Shown here piece after piece: positions 55,636 to 63,577 of a stretch of 64,000 bases of DNA (the stretch's first letter is position 1; each line of letters begins with the position of its first letter). The stretch spans positions 62,001 through 126,000 of the forward strand of contig CAWKAJ010000003.1 of assembly GCA_963847595.1 (NCBI GenBank), read 5' to 3'. The position numbers were made by a program, and so were the translations under genes. This DNA comes from JACWAE01 sp963847595. GTDB lineage: Bacteria > Chloroflexota > Dehalococcoidia > SZUA-161. The notes beneath the pieces are model-generated. The model made no database searches. It was not told the origin of the DNA and saw nothing but the letters and a program-made list of their open reading frames with translations.

Positions 55636-57552
55636 ATGACTGGACAATACGGCTACGCCGGAAAGATTCTCAAGGTAGACTTGTCCTCGGGGAGCATCAC
55701 CCATGTGCCGACGAGCGGTTACGCCGGCCTCTTCCTCGGTGGAAGGGGGATAGCTGCCAAAATCTACTGGGATGAGGTGCCGCCGAAAATCAATGCTTCT
55801 GACCCTGACAACAGGCTGATTTTCATGACCGGCCCTTTGTGTGGCGTGCCCGGCTTTGCCAGCCGCTTCCAGGTTTGCGGGAAATCCGTTGCCACTAACC
55901 TGTTCTCCTTCTGCAATATGGGGGGCTCCTGGGGTGCTTATCTCAAGTCAGCCGGTTATGACGGCGTGGTGGTCTGTGGTAAAGCGGACAAGCCTGTGTA
56001 TCTTCAGGTCGCTGGCGATAAGGTCGAGATAAGGGACGCATCTCATCTCGCAGGTAAGAGCGCGTTTCAGCGCGAAAAGATAGTAAAAAATGAGCTGGGA
56101 GATTCCGTCCGCGTGCTCACTGTAGGCCCGGCGGGCGATAACGTGGTGAGCTTTGCCACCTTCCTGGCGTCGGACGACTCGGTGGGTGCGGGCGGATTGG
56201 CCGGGGTGATGGGCTCCAAGAACCTCAAAGCCATCGCGGCAAGGGGGGATAAGAAGGCTCAGGTGGCTGCTCCGGAAAAGATTACCAGGCTCAGGAGCAG
56301 GATACGCGAGTTGAGCTCGGGCTATACTGAGTCGCTGCTGGCAATGGGGATGTTGACGCCCCGGGACAGGCTGAAGAAGAGTTTCTGCCAGGGCTGCCCC
56401 ACGGGATGCGTGCGTGCTACCCACCGCAATGCCGATGGCTCTCAGAGGAAGTTCATGTGTCAGGCGGCCATGTTCTATGAAGCTCGTGCTCAGCGCTACT
56501 ATGGAAACACCGATGCTGCGCTCAAGGCCACCGAGCTCTGCGACGACTTGGGGCTGGATACCCGTGCCACTGAGACCATGATTATGTGGCTGAGCAGATG
56601 CCATAAGTCGGGGATATTGACGGATGAGGGGACCGGGATCCCGCTATCCAAAATAGGGAGCTACGAATTCATCGAGACTCTGCTGCGAAAGATAGCCCAT
56701 CGCGAAGGTTTCGGCGACACGCTGGCCCGGGGCACTCATAAAGCTGCCCAAAGCCTGGGGAAAGAAGCTCAGGCTTTAATCAAAGACTACATGGCCAAGA
56801 CCGGCGACAACGAGCTCTATGGCCCGCGTTTATATATTACTACGGGCATCTTCTGGGCAGTTGAGCCGAGATTGCCTATCCAGGAGCTTCACGAGGTCAG
56901 CGTGCCGGTGATGCTGTGGGGTGCCCGGCAGAAGGGCCTGAAAGAGGTGCCGGTCACCACTGAGGTACTTCGTGCCATGGCTAAGCGGTTCTTCGGCAGT
57001 GAGCTGGCGGCGGACTTCTCCACGTACGATGGGAAGGCGCTGGCTGCAGCCAGGATTCAAGACCGCGAGTACGCCAAAGAGAGCCTGATTCTGTGCGACC
57101 TTTTCTGGCCTATCTACTTTTCGGAGTCCTCCCCGGACGGTGTAGGCGACCCCTCTCTGGAGAGCCAGATTTGTGCTGCGGTAACGGGCAGGGAAGTGGA
57201 TGAGGCGGGTCTATACAAAGTAGGGGAGAGGATATGCAACCTGCAAAGGGCTATCCTGGCCAGGGAAGGACACCAGGGCAGGGAATATGACGTCATAGAC
57301 GAGTACAACTTCACCATGCCTTTGAAGGGTGACTTCGGCAACCCCGACTGCATAGTCCCGGGCAAGGATGGCGAGCTCTTCTCCAGAAGAGACATTGTTG
57401 TTGACCGCGAGAAGTTCGAGAAGATGAAAGGCGATTTCTACGCAATTCGTGGCTGGGATGTCCCCTCCGGCCTTCAGAAGCGAGCCAAGCTCGAAGAGCT
57501 TGGCCTGAACGACGTTGCCCAAACCTTAGAGAAGGAAGGCCTTCTCAGATAA
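55636..57552 (+). CDS. aldehyde:ferredoxin oxidoreductase family protein
   Basis: 638 residues, normal for the AOR family. The N-terminal domain binding tungsto/molybdo-bispyranopterin has FLGGRGIAAKIYWDEVPP, and an SRFQVCGKSVATN-type stretch follows. Cluster ligands are Cys251, Cys254 and Cys258 (CQGCPTGC) plus Cys487 (LILCDLFWP). AORs oxidise aldehydes to acids, or run the reverse, with ferredoxin in strict anaerobes. The ferredoxin at 45259-45531 is a possible partner. The acid product could be linked to the acyl-CoA synthetase at 4692-6101. Confidence 0.93.
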   Translation: MTGQYGYAGKILKVDLSSGSITHVPTSGYAGLFLGGRGIAAKIYWDEVPPKINASDPDNRLIFMTGPLCGVPGFASRFQVCGKSVATNLFSFCNMGGSWGAYLKSAGYDGVVVCGKADKPVYLQVAGDKVEIRDASHLAGKSAFQREKIVKNELGDSVRVLTVGPAGDNVVSFATFLASDDSVGAGGLAGVMGSKNLKAIAARGDKKAQVAAPEKITRLRSRIRELSSGYTESLLAMGMLTPRDRLKKSFCQGCPTGCVRATHRNADGSQRKFMCQAAMFYEARAQRYYGNTDAALKATELCDDLGLDTRATETMIMWLSRCHKSGILTDEGTGIPLSKIGSYEFIETLLRKIAHREGFGDTLARGTHKAAQSLGKEAQALIKDYMAKTGDNELYGPRLYITTGIFWAVEPRLPIQELHEVSVPVMLWGARQKGLKEVPVTTEVLRAMAKRFFGSELAADFSTYDGKALAAARIQDREYAKESLILCDLFWPIYFSESSPDGVGDPSLESQICAAVTGREVDEAGLYKVGERICNLQRAILAREGHQGREYDVIDEYNFTMPLKGDFGNPDCIVPGKDGELFSRRDIVVDREKFEKMKGDFYAIRGWDVPSGLQKRAKLEELGLNDVAQTLEKEGLLR

Positions 57553-57589
57553 AGGCTCGTCTACATTATCACGAAGGGAACCTTTTTAC

Positions 57590-57653
57590 CGTTCGCCCTG
57601 AGCCCGTCGAAGGGTGAACGTCCACTCATGGTTCGACAAGCTCACCACGAACG
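57590..57653. repeat. inverted pair of GTTCG...GTCGAA repeats
   Basis: CGTTCGCCCT...AGGGTGAACG (57590-57620) is an imperfect palindrome around GAGCCCGTCGA. 57627-57653 carries the related ATGGTTCGACAAGCTCACC in the other direction, ending ACGAACGG. The CTGAGC-x-TGTCGAAGG core also occurs at 12453-12472. This type of repeat is abundant in environmental genomes. Confidence 0.65.
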
Positions 57654-57699
57654 GAATTTTCACAGGGCTCCTTCCTCAAAATCGCTTCTTTGGTTAATG

Positions 57700-57790
57700 T
57701 CATTCTGACCCTGAACGCAGTGAAGGGGAAGAATCTCATTATGTCATTCCTGCGTGCCCTGTCCCCGACCCGATCGGGGAAGGAATCCAG
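57700..57790. repeat. composite of GTCATTCTGA and GTCATTCCTGCG repeats
   Basis: GTCATTCTGACCCTGAACGCAGTGAAGG...GAAGAATCTC is followed by GTCATTCCTGCGTGCCC and GGAATCCAGGAGCC. These are familiar dispersed intergenic repeats. With 57590-57653 they fill most of the 405-bp gap 57553-57957. An open frame into the STAND gene begins here, but its first ~68 codons are repeat and leader sequence. Confidence 0.6.
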
Positions 57791-57883
57791 GAGCCTCTTT
57801 AGGCATAAAACACTTGCTCAATTACCTTCCACAAGCTGGATCTGCACCACTCAGACTTAATTTGGGCCTCTTACCCCATTGGC

Positions 57884-57912
57884 TTGAACAAAGCACTGAA
57901 ACTGTGTATTAT
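57884..57912 (+). promoter_or_regulatory. promoter candidate for the CHAT-STAND gene
   Basis: TTGAAC (57884-57889) and TATTAT (57907-57912) are 17 bp apart, four and five matches of six. Transcription would start near 57919. This supports translation from the ATG at 57958, with GGAGGGG at 57940-57946 as ribosome site, not from the upstream repeats. Confidence 0.5.
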
Positions 57913-57957
57913 TGGACAATCGTAGCCTACAGCAACCATGGAGGGGCACCATATTTC

Positions 57958-60900
57958 ATGAGCGTATATGACATATTTGAGATTTGTCTGGAGGCGGGTA
58001 AGGTTCGGGTCGAGCATACTGCTGGAATGGGCGAGGTTAAAAGCCACAAGTTGCGCCTGCCGCTAGATGCTCCCGAATTCAAAGAAGCTCTACGACTACT
58101 ACGATCTGAAGCCGAGGGCCGAACTGAACCAGAGCGCCGTCAGAACCTTAGCGAGATGTTAGCCCGAATTGACTCTCTCGGCGGTTTTTCTGGTGTCATG
58201 CGCATAGTCGGTGAACCCCTCTTCAACGCAATCTTCCCCAAGGGTAGCGAGATGCGCTCCCGTTACGCTTCTGCTCTGGACAGCGCTGAGAAAATGGGCC
58301 ATGGCTTGCGCATTGTCCTTGTTATCGGAGACAAATTGGAATCCGAGGCACTGTCCTATTTGACTATGCCCTGGGAATACATGTGCGACCCCGAGCACGG
58401 GTTTTACCTGGGATGTTCAGGGAGGACCATGCTTGTCCGCAAGATAATGCTTCCTCAGGCTGTTCAGCCTTTTACCACCGAGTTGCCCTTGAGGGTGCTC
58501 GTGGTGATCTCCGAGCCCCATGACCAGCATCCATTCGGTAGGGAAGAGGCGTGGTGTGGCGTGGAGCAAGGGCTTAAGGATGCCTCGACTCAGGGAAGCA
58601 TTCTGTACAAGCGGCTGGCACAGCCCACATTCGAGTCTTTGCAACGCGAGTTGCAGGCGTGGAAACCCCATGTGCTCCACTTCATTGGGCATGGCAACCT
58701 CTACGAGGGGAAAGGTGGTGCCCTGGCCTTCGAGGACGACTACGGGGCTATGCATCTTGTCTATGCCAATGATTTGCAGCAGGCCCTTGGAGGAGAAGGC
58801 CTAAGACTCGTTTTCCTTACCTCATGCCGCTCCGCGGAGACCGACCCGACGGATGACTTCTCAGGGGCAACTCAGGCCCTGATTAAAGGTGGCATACCTG
58901 CAGTGCTCGCCATGCAGTTCGCGGTGCCGATAGTTTCAGCTAATATCGTTGTCCGGGCTTTCTATTCCGCCCTGGCTCAAACGCAGACCATTGACGAAGC
59001 AGTCACCGCCGCTAGAAAAGGGGTCTTCGCCAGCGCTGAGTCAGCTACAGCCAGGGACTGGGGCATCCCTGTTCTGTACCTGCAATCTGAGTCGAAGGTT
59101 ATCGCCCGCCGAAACAAAAGGTCCCCGGTTCCACAGCCCGCCAGGGTACCCGTTCCTAATAACTTGGAGCGCGCTTCCCATCTTCGTTGTGCCAACTTAC
59201 TGGGCAGGGGGGAGGACATGATAAGGCTGGCCCAGGCGCTCAGAGAGCCTGGAGCCAAGCGCCGATTCGTCACGCTTACCGGTTTGGGAGGCATCGGTAA
59301 GAGTTCTCTGGCTATTGAGTCCGCATACTGGCATCTCGAGCGTGAGTGCTTCCCCAAGGGTGTGTTCTGGGTCAGTGCGCGCGATGCGAGCCTGGAGATT
59401 CTACTCAACAGCGTAGCTGCTGCACTCGGTATAAGAGACTTCGATACCCTGGATAACGACGCCAAGGTTGCCGTTCTTAAGCATGTTCACGACGAAAACG
59501 ACCTACTGTTTGTTATCGACAATGTTGATTCTCTGAGGGATGATAAAAGTTTGCGCGACTTTCTCAAAGGCCTTTCTCCAACCCCGAGGGGGCGGATTCT
59601 GCTCACATGTCGTCGACCTATAGGCTTGGATGGCGAGAAAGATGTTGACGTCGGCGTAATCGATCACCGCTCGGCCATAAGCCTCTTTTTCTACACTTGG
59701 GGGGTTGATGACCCTACGCCTGAACAAATTAAGCAGGTCGCGGCTATCTGCGGTCATGGCATGCTAGAAGGCTACCCCTTAGCTATAGATATTGCCGCAA
59801 GCCTGGCTAAAAAGGAGAGAAGCAGTGACCTGCGCTCACTGAGGCAGAGGTTGATGGAAAGCATGGTGCAGACGTTGCGCGACCAGCGCACCAAGGAGGA
59901 ACAGGTGAGCGTGGAGGCGTCGCTCAGGTTATCCTGGGACTCCCTAGGTGAAACGGCGAGGAATCTGCTCGCTCATTTGTCAGTGTTCAAGCTTCCTTTC
60001 GGGGAGGAGGCTGTTGCGGCGATGGCCGCAGAGCTAGGTGACTGGCAATCCGTAATGAGAGAACTGCTTCAGTATAGGCTTGTATTAAGGGTTGATGGTC
60101 GCTACTACTTGCACCCGGTAGTGCAGAGCTTCGCGCAGAGAGGGCTTGAGCATCCGGGAGAGGTGCATCTAAGGGCAGGTGAGTTTCTCATTGGCACGAA
60201 GTATCTTGAAGAACACTTGGAGGGCATAGACCACTTGGAAATCGCTGGAGCTTGGTGTGGGGTCAAGGAGGGGGTGGCTGAAATCGTCAACCTACTCCAT
60301 CTTAGGGGTCTCTGGGGCTTGGCCGGTGTCAAGCTGGAGCAGGGTTTGAGGGCAGCACGTGAACTGGGTGACAAGAATAGCGAAGGCAGAATGCTTGGGG
60401 ACCTGGGCTCCAATCGCTTAAGGATGGGTAGATATAGAGAAGCCATAGAGTACTACGAGCAGGCCTTTTCCATAGCCAGAGAGAACGGCGACAGGCAGGG
60501 CGAGGGTGGCAATCTAGGCAACCTGGGCATTGCCTATGCCAGTCTTGGCGATAATAGGAAGGCCATAGAGCACTTTGAGCAAGCCCTTGCCATACACAGG
60601 GAGAACGGCGACAAGCGGGGCGAGGGTGGCAATCTAGGCAACCTGGGGCTTGCCTACGCTGACCTTGGTGAGGTGAGGAAGGCCATGGAGTACCATGAGC
60701 AGGCCCTTGCCATATCCAGGGAGATCGGCGACAGGCAGGGCGAGGGCAACCACCTGGGCAACCTGGGGCTTGCCTACACTGACCTTGGTGAGGTGAGGAA
60801 GGCCATAGAGTACCATGAGCAGGCCCTTGCCATACACAGGGAGATAGGAGACAGGCAGGGTGAGGGCAACCAGTTGGGCAACCTGGGGCTTGCCTATGCC

Positions 60901-61452
60901 AGAATTGGCGAGGTGAGGAAGGCCATAGAATACCACGAGCAAGCCCTTGCCATATCCAGGGAGATCGGCGGCAGGGGGGGTGAGGGCAAGAGCTTGGGCA
61001 ACCTGGGTACTGCCTATGCCAGAATTGGCGATAATAGGAAGGCCATAGAGCACTTTGAGCAAGCCCTTGCCATACACAGGGAGATAGGAGACAGGCAGGG
61101 TGAGGGCAACCAGTTGGGCAACCTGGGGCTTGCCTACACCATTCTTGGTGAGGTGAGGAAGGCCATAGAGTACTATGAGCAGGCCCTTGCCATACACAGG
61201 GAGGTTGGAGACAGGCAGGGTGAGGGCACCAGCTTGGGCAACCTGGGGCTTGCCTACACCATTCTTGGTGAGGTGAGGAAGGCCATAGAGTACTATGAGC
61301 AAGCCCTTGCCATACACAGGGAGATAAGTTACAGGCTGGGCGAAGGCAGCGCCCTGGGCAACTTGGGCAATTCATATATTGAGGCGGGAGATGACGAGAC
61401 TGGACTTACTTATCTCCTGCAGGCGGAACAAATACTGCAGTCTATCGGGTAA
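57958..61452 (+). CDS. CHAT protease - NB-ARC (STAND) - TPR protein
   Basis: 1164 residues from the ATG at 57958. Residues ~100-380 are a CHAT caspase-like domain with His245 in HFIGHGNL and Cys290 in LTSCRSAE, an intact catalytic pair. Residues ~405-700 are an NB-ARC NTPase: Walker A GLGGIGKSS (442 on), Walker B LLFVIDNVD, RILLTCRR, GYPLAIDIA and a winged-helix region. From ~804 to the end are nine 40-residue TPR units. The STAND plan senses a trigger through the repeats, oligomerises with ATP and switches on the effector, here a protease. Such proteins occur in programmed cell death and anti-phage defence. The target protease substrate is not evident; no operon partner is clear. Confidence 0.92.
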   Translation: MSVYDIFEICLEAGKVRVEHTAGMGEVKSHKLRLPLDAPEFKEALRLLRSEAEGRTEPERRQNLSEMLARIDSLGGFSGVMRIVGEPLFNAIFPKGSEMRSRYASALDSAEKMGHGLRIVLVIGDKLESEALSYLTMPWEYMCDPEHGFYLGCSGRTMLVRKIMLPQAVQPFTTELPLRVLVVISEPHDQHPFGREEAWCGVEQGLKDASTQGSILYKRLAQPTFESLQRELQAWKPHVLHFIGHGNLYEGKGGALAFEDDYGAMHLVYANDLQQALGGEGLRLVFLTSCRSAETDPTDDFSGATQALIKGGIPAVLAMQFAVPIVSANIVVRAFYSALAQTQTIDEAVTAARKGVFASAESATARDWGIPVLYLQSESKVIARRNKRSPVPQPARVPVPNNLERASHLRCANLLGRGEDMIRLAQALREPGAKRRFVTLTGLGGIGKSSLAIESAYWHLERECFPKGVFWVSARDASLEILLNSVAAALGIRDFDTLDNDAKVAVLKHVHDENDLLFVIDNVDSLRDDKSLRDFLKGLSPTPRGRILLTCRRPIGLDGEKDVDVGVIDHRSAISLFFYTWGVDDPTPEQIKQVAAICGHGMLEGYPLAIDIAASLAKKERSSDLRSLRQRLMESMVQTLRDQRTKEEQVSVEASLRLSWDSLGETARNLLAHLSVFKLPFGEEAVAAMAAELGDWQSVMRELLQYRLVLRVDGRYYLHPVVQSFAQRGLEHPGEVHLRAGEFLIGTKYLEEHLEGIDHLEIAGAWCGVKEGVAEIVNLLHLRGLWGLAGVKLEQGLRAARELGDKNSEGRMLGDLGSNRLRMGRYREAIEYYEQAFSIARENGDRQGEGGNLGNLGIAYASLGDNRKAIEHFEQALAIHRENGDKRGEGGNLGNLGLAYADLGEVRKAMEYHEQALAISREIGDRQGEGNHLGNLGLAYTDLGEVRKAIEYHEQALAIHREIGDRQGEGNQLGNLGLAYARIGEVRKAIEYHEQALAISREIGGRGGEGKSLGNLGTAYARIGDNRKAIEHFEQALAIHREIGDRQGEGNQLGNLGLAYTILGEVRKAIEYYEQALAIHREVGDRQGEGTSLGNLGLAYTILGEVRKAIEYYEQALAIHREISYRLGEGSALGNLGNSYIEAGDDETGLTYLLQAEQILQSIG
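60367..61440 (+). repeat. nine tandem 120-bp repeats encoding TPRs
   Basis: Units begin at 60367, 60487, 60607, 60727, 60847, 60967, 61087, 61207 and 61327, exactly 120 bp apart. Each encodes a GDRQGEG-x2-LGNLGLAY-type unit of 40 residues. Units 2-8 are very similar in DNA, the last is divergent and shortened, and the first is divergent. Copies such as those starting 60847, 61087 and 61207 share long identical stretches. Such DNA can gain or lose units by slippage or recombination, and may be mis-assembled from short reads. Confidence 0.95.
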
Positions 61453-61458
61453 CCGAAC

Positions 61459-61557
61459 GTGGGAGTTGTCAAGAGTCTCGTCGACAAAATGCGTAAAAGG
61501 CTGGGGAACGCCCAGTATCGTAAGCTCGAGAAGTCGGTGCGTGATAAACTAGCCTAA
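61459..61557 (+). CDS. possible 32-residue basic peptide after the STAND gene
   Basis: GTG at 61459 opens a short frame (VGVVKSLVDKMRKRLGNAQ and on to KLA, stop at 61557) that is Lys/Arg-rich and probably helical. It starts 6 bp after the stop of the CHAT-NB-ARC-TPR gene. There is no clear ribosome site, so it is either a small co-translated product or a decayed gene end. The remaining gap to 61801 holds only a promoter candidate. Confidence 0.25.
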   Translation: MGVVKSLVDKMRKRLGNAQYRKLEKSVRDKLA

Positions 61558-61733
61558 AAAGATTAGTAGTTATGGCCGATTGTGTGGGCTAAAACAGGTG
61601 GAATAGGTTCTCTGCACCCTCTGCGGTCCCCCGTCTCTGGTCTTCAGACTTCGGTCTTTCTGCGACATTTTCCTCTTGACAGTCTGAGAACCGATGTTCT
61701 ATTATTGCCAGCACTGAGACCTTCTGTAACGAC

Positions 61734-61762
61734 TTGCGGTAATTCACCGTTACACCTACAAT
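61734..61762 (+). promoter_or_regulatory. promoter candidate for the cytidylyltransferase-like gene
   Basis: TTGCGG (61734-61739) and TACAAT (61757-61762) with 17-bp spacing. The inverted pair GTAACG (61726-61731) and CGTTAC (61748-61753) overlaps the -35 and spacer. The ribosome site GGAGGAGG lies just before the ATG at 61802. Confidence 0.4.
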
Positions 61763-61801
61763 GTATCTTGAGGGGTTACATAAAATCGGAGGAGGAGTGG
61801 A

Positions 61802-62347
61802 ATGGAAGATAGACTTGTCACAGTTGCCATAAGTGGAGCTTTTGATCCTATCCATGTTGGTCATGTTCGATACATTCACGAAGCGGCTAAACTAGGTTAC
61901 AGACTGGTGGTAATTTTAAATGGCGACGATTTCCTGCTTAGAAAAAAGGGATTTGTGTTCAGGCCATTTGAGGACAGAAAAGAAATTCTGCAAAACATAA
62001 AAGGAGTTGATGAAGTTATTGCTTCAATAGACGAAGACCAGACTGTATGTAAGACGCTGGAACTGCTGAAGCCCGACATATTTGCCAAAGGCGGTGACAG
62101 GACAGGACCGGAAAATATTCCCGAAGCAGAGACTTGTCGCAAAATCGGCTGTAAATTGGTCACCAACGTTGGTGGAGGCCAAATTCGGTCAGATAGTGAC
62201 CTATCCTGGAGAGTCAAAGACTTAGGTATGGAAGATCCGAGCACATTGAGAATCGCCTGCCCTTACTGCGATGACCATCCGATATTGAAAGAGAAGTGTC
62301 TCTATTGTAAGGGTACAGGCAAAATAGTGGTGGGAAAGTCCGATTAG
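61802..62347 (+). CDS. cytidylyltransferase-like protein with a DnaJ-type zinc-ribbon tail
   Basis: 181 residues. Residues 1-~140 are a nucleotidyltransferase of the glycerol-3-phosphate cytidylyltransferase/RfaE-C type: SGAFDPIHVGHVRYI with the HxGH motif, the FRPFEDRKEIL segment, FAKGGDRTGPENIPE and GGQIRSDSDLSWR. Residues ~155-176 add CPYCDDH and CLYCKGTG, which resemble a DnaJ zinc knuckle and are not usual in the family. It should activate a phosphorylated sugar or alcohol with CTP or ATP. The role of the zinc tail is unknown. Confidence 0.85.
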   Translation: MEDRLVTVAISGAFDPIHVGHVRYIHEAAKLGYRLVVILNGDDFLLRKKGFVFRPFEDRKEILQNIKGVDEVIASIDEDQTVCKTLELLKPDIFAKGGDRTGPENIPEAETCRKIGCKLVTNVGGGQIRSDSDLSWRVKDLGMEDPSTLRIACPYCDDHPILKEKCLYCKGTGKIVVGKSD

Positions 62348-62428
62348 AAAATAAATTTGATGAGACGGACTATCATAAGAGTACCCAGGTTTCTTGCGCT
62401 GAACACTCGCTTAGTCAGTTATCTTCGA

Positions 62429-63496
62429 TTATTGTCGACAAAGAATCGGTCTGCCTAGCAGCTCTTCAGGTTTGCTGCAAAAGGGCAATGCTTCCTCAGC
62501 CGTGACTAGATGCGTTCTGACAAGGTTTTGCAGTGCCTGGTCCATAGTCTGCATGCCGAATTGACTGCCGGTCTGCATATAGGTAGGCATCTGCTCTATC
62601 TTGCCTTCGCGAATGATATTCCGCACAGCGTCGGTGCCGAGCATAATTTCGACCGCCGCCACTCGTCCCTTTCCAGATGACCTCCGCAGCAGAACCTGCG
62701 CCAGCACACCTTCCAGCACCAGTGATAGCTGCAATCTTATTTGCTCCTGCTGGTGAGGCGGGAAAACATCTATCATACGGTCAATCGCCTGGGCTGCGTT
62801 CGTGGTGTGCAGGGTGCTCAGCACTAAGTGTCCTGTCTCGGCAGCTGTGATCGCTGTTGCTATCGTCTCCAAATCCCGCATTTCTCCAACGAGGATTACA
62901 TCAGGGTCCTGACGGAGCACGTGCCTTAGAGCATTGCCGAAAGACTTGGTGTCAGAGCTGAGGTCTCGCTGCGCTATCATGCACTTCTCATCCAGAAATA
63001 CGTACTCAATAGGGTCCTCAATGGTTATTATGTTCCGTGCTTCGTTCTTATTTAAGTGGTTGATCATCGTGGCTAACGTGGTGGATTTGCCAGTTCCGGT
63101 CCTCCCGGTTACTAAAACCAGGCCTCTGGGCTTTAGTGCCAGGGATTTACAGATCGCAGGAAGCCCTAATTCGTCTATGGTTGGCACTTCGAACGGAACT
63201 CGCCGAATGGCTAGACTGATGGTGCCGCGCTGCACAAACACATTGATTCTGAAGCGAGCCAGCCCTCGAATGCTGTAGGCCAAATCTAGTTCCAGGTCAT
63301 TTCTGAAGGTCTGTCTCTGGCTCTCGTTGGTTACGTGTTCAAATGCTTCTTTCAGGTCGGATGGCGTGATATGGGGCATGCCTTCCATCACTTTGAGCAT
63401 ACCGTCTATACGGAGAATGGGCGGCCTCATGACCCTTAGATGCAGGTCGGAAGCTCCCTTTTCTACCATTAAGCGGAGCAATTCTTCCATTCTCAT
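62429..63496 (-). CDS. pilT: PilT-type twitching ATPase
   Basis: 355 residues. The N-terminal PAS-like domain (GASDLHLRVMRPPILRIDG) is followed by a secretion ATPase core: Walker A GRTGTGKST, the Asp box ITIEDPIEYVF, Walker B VILVGEMRDLETI and the His box TLHTTNAAQAIDR. The AIRRVPFEVPT region separates the domains. PilT hexamers retract type IV pili at the inner membrane. No other pilus genes are in the window. The C-terminal retraction motif AIRNLIRE is close to AVRNIIREGK here. The ribosome site is GGAGGAG. Confidence 0.93.
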   Translation of the reverse strand: MRMEELLRLMVEKGASDLHLRVMRPPILRIDGMLKVMEGMPHITPSDLKEAFEHVTNESQRQTFRNDLELDLAYSIRGLARFRINVFVQRGTISLAIRRVPFEVPTIDELGLPAICKSLALKPRGLVLVTGRTGTGKSTTLATMINHLNKNEARNIITIEDPIEYVFLDEKCMIAQRDLSSDTKSFGNALRHVLRQDPDVILVGEMRDLETIATAITAAETGHLVLSTLHTTNAAQAIDRMIDVFPPHQQEQIRLQLSLVLEGVLAQVLLRRSSGKGRVAAVEIMLGTDAVRNIIREGKIEQMPTYMQTGSQFGMQTMDQALQNLVRTHLVTAEEALPFCSKPEELLGRPILCRQ

Positions 63497-63577
63497 GCTT
63501 ATACTCCTCCGTTATGTTACTGAGTAACTAGTTCGCTATTCTCTCATAATTTCTTTGAGTCTCATGGCCAGCTTTGT

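Noticed and set aside
57754..57957. N-terminal extension of the CHAT-STAND protein
   Set aside because: The first ~68 codons run through dispersed repeats and a promoter-like site; the ATG at 57958 has a ribosome site.
60329..61375. Long open frames on the minus strand opposite the TPR repeats
   Set aside because: They arise from the 120-bp periodicity; the Trp/Cys/Pro-rich repeats mirror the TPR codons and have no ribosome site.
60367..61440. CRISPR-like array
   Set aside because: The repeats are 120 bp, continuous, in frame and without spacers; they encode TPR units.
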